In this document: piece by piece, positions 52,096 to 62,690 of the stretch | Position numbering within the stretch: position 1 is the stretch's first letter | Layout: each line of letters opens with the position of its first letter | NCBI RefSeq assembly: GCF_033118175.1 | Contig: NW_026870963.1 | Coordinates: 1,302,001-1,366,000 of the forward strand | DNA from: Dama dama | Taxonomy: Eukaryota; Chordata; Mammalia; Artiodactyla; Cervidae | Direction: 5' to 3' | Length of the DNA stretch: 64,000 bases | Notes under the pieces: generated by a model | What the model was told of the DNA's origin: nothing | Database searches by the model: none | What the model saw: the letters and a program-made list of their open reading frames with translations, nothing else | Position numbers and translations under genes: made by a program

Positions 52096-52229
52096 TGAAA
52101 ATTTGGAAGAGCATGAAGTGGTGTTCAAAAACATGAAGAGCCTGAAAAATTGTGAAAAATATGAAGAGCTTCAAAATGTGTCAAAAATATGACGAGCATG
52201 AAACCCTCTTAAAAATAGGAGGAGGATGA

Positions 52230-53730
52230 AGCGGTGTTGAAAAACATGAAGAGCCTGAAAAGGTTGAAAAATACGAAGAGCTTCAAAAGGTGTGAAAAAT
52301 ATGAAAAGCTTCAAAATGTGTCAAAAATATGAGGAGCATGAAAAGGTCTGAAAAATAGGAGGAGCATGAAGTGGTGTTGAAAAACATGAAGAGCCTGAAA
52401 ACATGTGAAAAATATGAAGAGCTTCAAAATGTGTCAAAAATATGAGGAGCATGAAACGGTCTGAAAAACAGGAGAAGCATGAAGCGGTGCTGAAAAACAT
52501 GAGAAGCCTGAAAACGTGTGAAAAATATGAAGAGCTTCAAAAATATGAAAAATATGAAGAGATTCAAAAGGTGTGAAAAATATGAAGAGCTTCAAAAGAT
52601 GTCAAAAATGAGATGAGCATGAAACGGTCTGAAGAAAAGGAGGAGCATGAAGCGGAGTTCACAAAAATGAAGAGCCTGAAAAGGTGGAAAATATATGAAA
52701 AGCTTCAAAAGGTGTCAAAAATTTGAGGAGCATGAAACAATCTGAAAAATAGGAGGAGCATGAGTTGGTTTTGAAAAACATGAAGAGCCTGAAAACATGC
52801 GAAATATATGAAGCGCTTCAAAAGGTGTGAAATACATGAGGAGCATGAAACAGTTGAAAAATAGGAGGAGCATGAAGCGGTGTTCAAAAACACGAAGAGC
52901 TTGAAAGGTGTGAAAAATATGAAGAGCTTTAAAAGGTGTCAAAAATATGAGGAGCATGAAACGTTCTGAAAAATAGGAGGATCATGAAACGTTGTTCAAA
53001 AACATGAAGAGCTTGAAAAGGTGTGAAAAATATGAAGAGCCTCAAAACGTGTCAAAAATATGAGGAGTATGAAACGGTCTGGAAAATAGCAGGAGCATGA
53101 AGCGGTGTTGAAAAAGATGAAGAGCCTGAAAACGTGTGAAAAATATGAAGAGCTTCAAAATTATGAAAAATATGAAGAGCTTCAATAGGTGTGAATAATG
53201 TGAAGAGATTCAAAATGTGTCAAAAATGACATGAGCATGAAACGATCTGAAAAATACGAGGAGCATGAAGCGGTGTTGAAAATCATGAAGAGCCTGAAAA
53301 GGTGTTAAAAATATGAAGAGCCTCAAAACGCGTCAAAATATGAGGATCATGAAACGGTCTGAAAAATAGGAGGAGCATGAAACGGTGTTTAAAAACACGA
53401 AGAGCCTAAAAAGGTGTGAAAAATATGAAGAGCTTCAAAACACGTCAAAATATGAGGAGCATGAAACGGTCTGAAAAACAGGAGGATCATGAAGCCGTGT
53501 TGAAAAACATGGGGAGCCTGAAAAGGTGTGAAAAATATGAAGAGCTTCAAAAGGTCTCAAAAATATGAGGAGCATGAAACAGTCTGAAAAATAGGAGAAG
53601 CATGAAACGGTGTTCAAAAACATGAAGAGCCTGAAAAGCTGTGAAAAATATGAAGAGCTTCTAAAGGTGTGAAATACATGAGGAGCATGAAACGGTATGA
53701 AAAATATGAGGAGCATGAAGCGGTGTTCAA
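52230..53730 (+). repeat. Higher-order repeat 5, copy 3
   Basis: Near-identical to 50240-51710 at offset 2022. The match breaks down near 53730, where this copy reads aaaaaaatgcagagactg instead of the aaaaacatgaagagcctg of copy 2. Confidence 0.92.
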
Positions 53731-55294
53731 AAAAATGCAGAGACTGAAAAATTGTGAAAAATATGAAGAGCTTCAAAAGGTGTAAAAAATAGGAGGAGCA
53801 TGAATCGGGTTGAAAAATAGGAGGAGCATGAACGGGTGTTCAAAAACCTAAAGAGTATGAAAAGGTGTGAAAAACATGAAGAGCTTCATAAGGTGTCAAA
53901 ATAAGTTTAGCATGAAAGGGTCTGAAAAATAGGAGGAGCATGAAGTGGTGTTGAAAACATGAAGAGCCTGAAAAGGTGTGAAATATATGAAGAGCTTCAA
54001 AAGGTGTGCAAAATATGAAGAGCTTCAAAAAGTGTCAACAATATGAGGAGCATGAAACGGTCTTAAAAATAGGGGGAGCATGAAACGGTGTCCTAAAACA
54101 TGAAGAGCCTGAAAAGTTCTGAAAAATATGAAGAGCTACAAAAGGTGTGAAAAATATAAGGAGCATGAAACGGTCTGAAAAATAGGAGGAGCATGAAGCG
54201 GTGTTGAAAATCATGAAGAGCCTGAAAAGGTGTGAAATATATGAAGAGCTTCAAAAGGTGTGAAAAATATGAGGAGTATGAAACGGTCTGAAAAATAGGA
54301 GGATCATGAAGCGGTGTTCAAAAACTTGAAGAGCTGAAAATATGTGAAATATATGAGGAGCATGAAACGGTCTGAAAAATAGAGGAGCATGAAGTGGTAT
54401 TGAAAAACATGAAGAGCCTGAAAATGTGTGAAAAATATGAAGAGCTTCAAAAGGTGTCAAAAATATGAGGAGCATAAAACGGTCTGAAAAATAGGAGGAA
54501 CATGAAGCAGAGTTCAAAAAAATGAAGAGCCTGAAAAGGTGGAAAAAATATGAAGAGCTTCAAAAGATTTCAAAAATTTGAGGAGCATAAAACGGTCTGA
54601 AAAATAGGAGGAGCGTGAAGCGGTGTTCGAAAACATGAAGAGTTGAAAAGGTGTGAAAAATATGAAGAGCTTCAAAAGTTGTGGAAAATATGAAAAGCAT
54701 GAAACAGTCTGAAAAATAGGAGGAGTATGAAGCGGTGTTGAAAAACATGAAGAGTCTGAGAAGGTGTGAAAAATATGCAGAGCTTCAAAAGATGTCAAAT
54801 ATATGAGGATCATGAAAATTTCTGAAGAATACGAGGAGCATGAAGCGGTTTTGAAAAACATGAAGAGCCTGAAAAGGTGTGAAAAATATGAAGAGCTTCA
54901 AAAGGTTACAAATATATGAGGATCATGAAACGGTCTGAAAAAAAGGAGGAGCATGAAGCGTTGTTGAAAAACATGAAGAGCCTGAAAATGTGGGTAAAAT
55001 ATGAAGAGCTTCAAAAGGTGTCAAAAATATGAGGAGCATGAAATGGTCTGAAAAATAGGAGGAGCATTAAACGGTGTTCAAAAACATGAAGAGCCTGAAA
55101 TGGTGTGAAAAATATGAAGAGCTTCAAAAGGTTGGAAATACATGAGGAGCATGAAACGGTCTGAAATATAGGAGGAGCATGAAGCTGTGTTGAAAAACAT
55201 GAACAGCTGAAAAGGTGGATAAAATATGAAGAGCTTTAAAAGGTGTCAAAAATATGAGGAGCATGAAACGATCTGAAAAATAATAGGAGCATGA

Positions 55295-55557
55295 AGCGGT
55301 GTTAAAGAACATGAAGAGCCTGAAAAGGTGTGAAATATATGAAGAGCTTCAAAAGGTGTCAAAAATATGAGGGGCATGAAACGGTCTGAAAAATAGGAGG
55401 AGCATGAAATGGTGTTAAAAAACATCAAGAGCTTCAAAAGGTGTGAAACATATAAAGAGCTTCAAATGGTGTCAAAAATATGAGGAGCAGGAAACGGTCT
55501 GAAAAATAGGAGGAGCATGAAGTGGTGTAGAAAAACATGAAGACCCTGAAAAGGTGT
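55295..55557 (+). repeat. Variant block shared with 11600-11862
   Basis: Distant partner of 11600-11862 at a constant offset of 43695 bp, sharing gaggggcatg, acatataaagagc and gtgtagaaaaacatgaag. It is the longest-range shared haplotype noticed in the window. Confidence 0.8.
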
Positions 55558-56339
55558 GAAAAATATGAAGAGCTTCAAAAGGTGTCAAAATATGAGGAGC
55601 ATGAAACTGTCTGAAATATAGGAGGAGCTTAAAAAGGTGTTAAAAAACATGAAGAGTTTCAAAACGTGTGAAAAATATGAAGAGCTTAAAAAGGTGTCAA
55701 AATATGAGGAGCATGAAACGGTCTGATAAATAGGAGGAGCATGAAACAGTGTTGAAAAACATGAAGAGCCTGAAAAGCTGTGAAAAATATGAAGAGCTTC
55801 AAAAGGTTTCAAATATATGAGGAGCTTGAAACGGTCTGAAAAATAAGAGTAACATGAAACGGTCTGATAAATAGGAGGAGCATGAAGCGGTGTTCAAAAA
55901 CATGAAGAGCCTGAAAAGGTGTGAAAAATATGAAGAGCTTCCAAAGGTGTAAATAATGAGAGGAGCATGAAACGGTCTGTAAAATAGGAGGAGCATGAAG
56001 CGGTGTTGAAAAACATGAAGAGCCTGAAAAGGTGTGAAAAATATGAAGAGCTTCAAAACCTGTCAAAAATATGAGGAGCCTGAAACAGTCTCAAAAATAG
56101 GAAGAGCATGAAACGGTCTGAAACATAGGAGGATCATGAAGCGGTGTTGAAAATCGTGAAGAGCCTGAAAAGGTGTGAAAAATGTGAAGAGCTTCAACAG
56201 GTGTCAAAAACATGAGGAGAATGAAACGGTCTGAAAAATAGGAGGAGCTTGAAGCTGTGTTCAAAAATATGAAGAGCCAGAAAAGGTGTGAAAAATATGA
56301 AGAGCTTCAAACAGTGTCAAAAATATGAGGAGCAAGTAA

Positions 56340-57075
56340 CGGTCTGAAAAATAGGAGGAGCATGAAGTGGAGCTGAAAAACATGAAGAGCCTGAAAAGGT
56401 GTGCAAAATATGAAGAGCTTCAAAAGGTGTAAAAAATGAGATGAGCATGTAACGGTCTGAAAAATAGGAGGAGCATGAACTGGTGCTGAAAAACATGAAG
56501 AGCCTGAAAAGTTTGAAAAATATGAAGACCTTCAAAAGGTGTGAAAAATATGAGGAGCATGAAACGGTCTGAAAAATAGGAGGAGCATGAAGTGGAGCTG
56601 AAAAACATGAAGAGCCTGAAAAGGTGTGCAAAATATGAAGAGCTTCAAAAGGTGTAAAAAATGAGATGAGCATGAAACGGTCTCAAAAATAGGAGGAGCA
56701 TGAACTGGTGCTGAAAAACATGAAGAGCCTGAAAAGGTGTGCAAAATATGAAGAGCTTCAAAAGGTGTAAAAATGAGAGCAGCATGAAACGGTCTGAAAA
56801 ATAGGAGGAGCATGAAGTGGAGCTGAAAAACATGAAGAGCCTGAAAGGTGTGCAAAATATGAAGAGCTTCAAAAGGTGTAAAAATGAGAGCAGCATGAAA
56901 CGGTCTGAAAAATAGGAGGAGCATGAAGTGGAGCTGAAAAACATGAAGAGCCTGAAAAGGTGTGCAAAATATGAAGAGCTTCAAAAGGTGTCAAGAATAT
57001 GAGGAGCATGAAACGGTCTGAAAAATAGGAGGAGCATGAACTGGTGCTGAAAAACATGAAAGCCTGAAAAGGTTT
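56340..57075 (+). repeat. Run of B-variant units with partial ~225-bp dimer pattern
   Basis: Seven consecutive B subunits have gctgaaaaacatg instead of gttgaaaaacatg. They start at 56364, 56476, 56589, 56702, 56814, 56925 and 57038. Type P (gaagtggagctg) and type Q (gaactggtgctg) follow the order P Q P Q P P Q, so the first four form two ~225-bp dimers. Accompanying C subunits share gtgtgcaaaatatg. Confidence 0.9.
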
Positions 57076-57199
57076 GAAAAATATGAAGAGCTTCAAAAGG
57101 TGTGAAAAATATGAGGAGCATGAATCGGTCTGAAAAATAGGAGAAGCTTGAAGCGGTGTTCAAAAACATGAAGAACCTGAAGAGGTGTGAAAAATATGA

Positions 57200-59762
57200 A
57201 GAGCTTCAAACGGTGTCAAATATAGATGAGCATGAAACGGTCTGAAAAATAGGAGGAGCATGAAGCGGTGTTGAAAAATACGAGGAGCATGAAGAGGTGT
57301 TGAAAAAAATGAAGAGCCTGAAAAGGTGTGAAAAATATGAAGAGCTTCTAAAGGTGTCAAAAATATGAGGAGCATGAAAAGGTCTGAAAAATAGGAGGAG
57401 CATGAAGTGGTGTTGAAAAACATGAAGAGCCTGAAAAGTGTGAAAAATATGAAGAGCTTCATAAGGTGTCAAAAATATGAGGAGCATGAAACGGTCTGAA
57501 AAAGAGGAGGAGCATGAAGCGGTGTTCAAAACATGAAGAGCCTGAAAATGTGTGAAAAATATGAAGAGCTTCAAAAGGTTTCAAAAATATGAGGAACATG
57601 AAACGGTCTGAAAAATAGAAGGAGCATGAAATGCTGATCAAAAACATGAAGAGACTGAAAAGATGTGAAACATATGAAGAGCTTCAAAAGGTGTAAAATA
57701 CATGAGGAGCATGAAACAGTCTGAAAAATAGGAGAAGCATGAAGTGGTGTGGAAAAAGATGAAGAGCCTGAAAAAGTGTGAAAAATATGAAGAGCTTCAA
57801 AAGATGTGAAATACATGAGGAGCATGAAACGGTCTGAAAAATAGGAGGAGCATGAAGCGGTGTTCAAAAACATGAAGAGCCTGAAAAGGTGTGAGAAATA
57901 TGAAGAACTTCAAAAGTGTGAAAAATATGAAGAGCTTCAAAAGGTGTCAAAATTATGAGGAGCATGAAACGGTCTGAAAAAAAGGAGGAGCATGAAGTGG
58001 TGTTGAAAAACATGAAGATGCTGAAATGGTGTGAAATATATGAAGAGCTTCAAAATGTGTGAAACATTTGAGGAGATTCAAAAAGTGTCAAAAATATGAG
58101 GAGCATGAAATGGTCTGAAAAATAGGACAAGCATGAAGCGGTGTTCATAAACATGAAGAGCCTGAAAAGGTGTGGAAAATATGAAGAGCTTCAAAGGGTG
58201 TGAAATACATGAGGAGCATGAAATGGTCTGAAAAATACGAGGAGCATGAAACGGTGTTCAAAAACATGAAGAGCCTGAAAACGTGTCAAAAATATGAAGA
58301 GCTTCAAAATGTGTGAAAAATATGAAGAGCTTCAAAGGTGTGAAAAATATGAAGAGCTTCAAAAGGTGTCAAAAATGAGATGAGCATGAAACGGACTGAA
58401 AAATAGGAGGAGCATGAAGCAGTGTTGAAAAACATGAAGAGCCTAAAAAGGTGTGAAAAATATGAAGAGTTTATAAAGGTGTGAAAAAATGAGGAGCATT
58501 AAACGGTCTGAAAAATAGGAGGAGAATGAAACGGTGTTCAAAAACATGAAGAGCCTGAAAAGCTGTGAAAAATATGAAGAGCTTCAAAAGGTGTCAAAAA
58601 TATGAGGAGAATGCAACGGTCTGAAAAATAGGAGGAGCATGAAGCGGTGATCAAAAACATGAAGAGCCTGAAAAGGTGTGAAAAATATGAAGAGCTTCAA
58701 AAGGTGTCAAAAATATGAGGAGCATGAAACGGTCTGAAAAATAGGAGGAGCATAAAACGGTGATCAAAAGCATGAAGAGCCTGAAAAGGTGTGAAAAATA
58801 TGAAGAGATTCAAAAGGTGTGAAATACATGAGGACTTTGAAACGGGCTGAAAAATAGGAGAATCATGAAGTGGTGTGGAAAAATTTGAAGAGCCTGAAAA
58901 GGTGTGAAATAAATGTAGAGCTTCAAAATGTGTGAAATATATGAGGAGCATGAAACGGGCTGAAAAATAGGAGAAGCATGAAGTGGTGTGAAAAACATGA
59001 AGAGCCTGAAAAGGTGTGAAAAATATGAAGAGTTTCAAAAGGTGTGAAATACATGAGGAGCATGAAACTCTCTGAAAAATAGGAGGAGCATGAAGTGGTG
59101 TTCAAAAACATGAAGAGCCTGAAAAGATGTGAAAAATAAGAAGAGCTTCAAAAGGTGTGAAAAATATGAATAGTATGATACTGTCTGAAAAATAGGAGAA
59201 GCATGCAGTGGTGTTCAAAAACATGAAGAGCCTGAAAAGTTGTGAAAAATACGCATAGCTTCAAAAGGTGTCTAAAATTAGATGAGCATGAAACGGTCTG
59301 AAAAATTGGAGGAGCAAGAAGTAGTGTTGAAAAATATGAAGAGCCTGAAAAGGTGTGAAAAATATGAAGAGCTTCAAAAGGTGTGAAATACATGAGGAGC
59401 ATGAAACTCTCTGAAAAATAGGAGGAGCATGAAGTGGTGTTGAAAAACATGAAGAGCCTGAAATGGTGTGAAATATATGAAGACCTTCATAACGTGGGAA
59501 AATATGAGGAGCTTCAAAAAGTGTCAAAATTATGAGGAGCATGAAACGTTCTGAAAAATAGGAGGAGCATGAAGCAGAGTTGAAAAATACGAGGAGCATG
59601 AGGAGGTGTTGAAAAAAACTGAAGAGCCTGAAAAGGTGTGAAAAATATGAAGAGCTTCTAAAGGTGTCAAAAATATGAGGAGCATGAAAAGGTCTGAAAA
59701 ATAGGAGGAGCATGAAGTGGTGTTGAAAAACATGAAGAGCCTGAAAAGTGTGAAAAATATGA
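57200..59762 (+). repeat. Higher-order repeat 6, copy 1 (2563 bp)
   Basis: Tandem copy of 59763-62203. Tctgaaaaataggaggagca at 57241 matches 59804, and gcagagttgaaaaatacgag at 59574 matches 62137, both at offset 2563, so the offset does not drift over 2.3 kb. Only rare substitutions were noticed (gagattcaaaaag versus gagatttaaaaag). Confidence 0.95.
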
Positions 59763-62203
59763 AGAGCTTCTAAAGGTGTCAAAAATAGATGAGCATGAAA
59801 CGGTCTGAAAAATAGGAGGAGCATGAAGCGGTGTTGAAAAATACGAGGAGCATGAAGAGGTGTTGAAAAAAATGAAGAGCCTGAAAAGGTGTGAAAAATA
59901 TGAAGAGCTTCTAAATGTGTCAAAAATATGAGGAGCATGAAAAGGTCTGAAAAATAAGAGGAGCATGAAGTGGTGTTGAAAAACATGAAGAGCCTGAAAA
60001 GTGTGAAAAATATGAAGAGCTTCATAAGGTGTCAAAAATATGAGGAGCATGAAACGGTCTGAAAAAGAGGAGGAGCATGAAGCGGTGTTCAAAACATGAA
60101 GAGCCTGAAAATGTGTGAAAAATATGAAGAGCTTCAAAAGGTTTCAAAAATAAGAGGAACATGAAACGGTCTGAAAAATAGAAGGAGCATGAAATGCTGA
60201 TCAAAAACATGAAGAGACTGAAAAGATGTGAAACATATGAAGAGCTTCAAAAGGTGTAAAATACATGAGGAGCATGAAACAGTCTGAAAAATAGGAGAAG
60301 CATGAAGTGGTGTGGAAAAAGATGAAGAGCCTGAAAAAGTGTGAAAAATATGAAGAGCTTCAAAAGATGTGAAATACATGAGGAGCATGAAACGGTCTGA
60401 AAAATAGGAGGAGCATGAAGCGGTGTTCAAAAACATGAAGAGCCTGAAAAGGTGTGAGAAATATGAAGAACTTCAAAAGTGTGAAAAATATGAAGAGCTT
60501 CAAAAGGTGTCAAAATTATGAGGAGCATGAAACGGTCTGAAAAAAAGGAGGAGCATGAAGTGGTGTTGAAAAACATGAAGATGCTGAAATGGTGTGAAAT
60601 ATATGAAGAGCTTCAAAATGTGTGAAACATTTGAGGAGATTTAAAAAGTGTCAAAAATATGAGGAGCATGAAATGGTCTGAAAAATAGGACAAGCATGAA
60701 GCGGTGTTCATAAACATGAAGAGCCTGAAAAGGTGTGGAAAATATGAAGAGCTTCAAAGGGTGTGAAATACATGAGGAGCATGAAATGGTCTGAAAAATA
60801 CGAGGAGCATGAAACGGTGTTCAAAAACATGAAGAGCCTGAAAACGTGTCAAAAATATGAAGAGCTTCAAAATGTGTGAAAAATATGAAGAGCTTCAAAG
60901 GTGTGAAAAATATGAAGAGCTTCAAAAGGTGTCAAAAATGAGATGAGCATGAAACGGACTGAAAAATAGGAGGAGCATGAAGCAGTGTTGAAAAACATGA
61001 AGAGCCTAAAAAGGTGTGAAAAATATGAAGAGTTTATAAAGGTGTGAAAAAATGAGGAGCATTAAACGGTCTGAAAAATAGGAGGAGAATGAAACGGTGT
61101 TCAAAAACATGAAGAGCCTGAAAAGCTGTGAAAAATATGAAGAGCTTCAAAAGGTGTCAAAAATATGAGGAGAATGCAACGGTCTGAAAAATAGGAGGAG
61201 CATGAAGCGGTGATCAAAAACATGAAGAGCCTGAAAAGGTGTGAAAAATATGAAGAGCTTCAAAAGGTGTCAAAAATATGAGGAGCATGAAACGGTCTGA
61301 AAAATAGGAGGAGCATAAAACGGTGATCAAAAGCATGAAGAGCCTGAAAAGGTGTGAAAAATATGAAGAGATTCAAAAGGTGTGAAATACATGAGGACTT
61401 TGAAACGGGCTGAAAAATAGGAGAATCATGAAGTGGTGTGGAAAAATTTGAAGAGCCTGAAAAGGTGTGAAATAAATGTAGAGCTTCAAAATGTGTGAAA
61501 TATATGAGGAGCATGAAACGGGCTGAAAAATAGGAGAAGCATGAAGTGGTGTGAAAAACATGAAGAGCCTGAAAAGGTGTGAAAAATATGAAGAGCTTCA
61601 AAAGGTGTGAAATACATGAGGAGCATGAAACTCTCTGAAAAATAGGAGGAGCATGAAGTGGTGTTCAAAAACATGAAGAGCCTGAAAAGATGTGAAAAAT
61701 AAGAAGAGCTTCAAAAGGTGTGAAAAATATGAATAGTATGATACTGTCTGAAAAATAGGAGAAGCATGCAGTGGTGTTCAAAAACATGAAGAGCCTGAAA
61801 AGTTGTGAAAAATACGCATAGCTTCAAAAGGTGTCTAAAATTAGATGAGCATGAAACGGTCTGAAAAATTGGAGGAGCAAGAAGTAGTGTTGAAAAATAT
61901 GAAGAGCCTGAAAAGGTGTGAAAAATATGAAGAGCTTCAAAAGGTGTGAAATACATGAGGAGCATGAAACTCTCTGAAAAATAGGAGGAGCATGAAGTGG
62001 TGTTGAAAAACATGAAGAGCCTGAAATGGTGTGAAATATATGAAGACCTTCATAACGTGGGAAAATATGAGGAGCTTCAAAAAGTGTCAAAATTATGAGG
62101 AGCATGAAACGTTCTGAAAAATAGGAGGAGCATGAAGCAGAGTTGAAAAATACGAGGAGCATGAGGAGGTGTTGAAAAAAATGAAGAGCCTGAAAAGGTG
62201 TGA
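59763..62203 (+). repeat. Higher-order repeat 6, copy 2
   Basis: Near-identical to 57200-59640. It leaves the copy-1 order at its end, where it passes directly into the variant cttcataaggtgtc, the equivalent of 57450 or 60013. That is the shape expected from unequal crossing-over. Confidence 0.95.
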
Positions 62204-62690
62204 AAAATATGAAGAGCTTCTAAAGGTGTCAAAAATATGAGGAGCATGAAAAGGTCTGAAAAATAGGAGGAGCATGAAGTGGTGTTGAAAAACATGAAGA
62301 GCCTGAAAAGTGTGTAAAATATGAAGAGCTTCATAAGGTGTCAAAAATATGAGGAGTATGAAACGGTCTGAAAAAGAGGAGGAGCATGAAGCGGTGTTCA
62401 AAACATGAAGAGCCTGAAAATGTGTGAAAAATATGAAGAGCTTCAAAAGGTGTCAAAAAAATGAGGAACATGAAACGGTCTGAAAAATAGAAGGAACATG
62501 AAATGCTGATCAAAAACATGAAGAGACTGAAAAGGTGTGAAAAATATGAAGAGCTTCAAAAGATGTGAAATACATGAGGAGCATGAAACGGTCTGAAAAA
62601 TAGGAGGAGCATGAAGCGGTGTTCAAAAACATGAAGAGCCTGAAAAGGTGTGAGAAATATGAAGAACTTCAAAAATGTGAAAAATATGAA
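62204..62690 (+). repeat. Higher-order repeat 6, partial third copy
   Basis: Repeats 57340-57930 but lacks about one unit (the equivalent of 57665-57780). It keeps cttcataagg, gaaaaagaggaggagcatg, gaaatgctgatcaaaaac and gtgagaaatatgaagaac. Past about 62700 the match ends and ordinary units follow. Confidence 0.85.

Noticed and set aside
59261..60025. 254-codon open frame on the minus strand, the longest in the satellite
   Set aside because: It consists only of translated satellite units that happen to stay in phase through local 1-bp length changes. It has no unique sequence, no domain and no promoter, and the equivalent frame is broken in the neighbouring copy.
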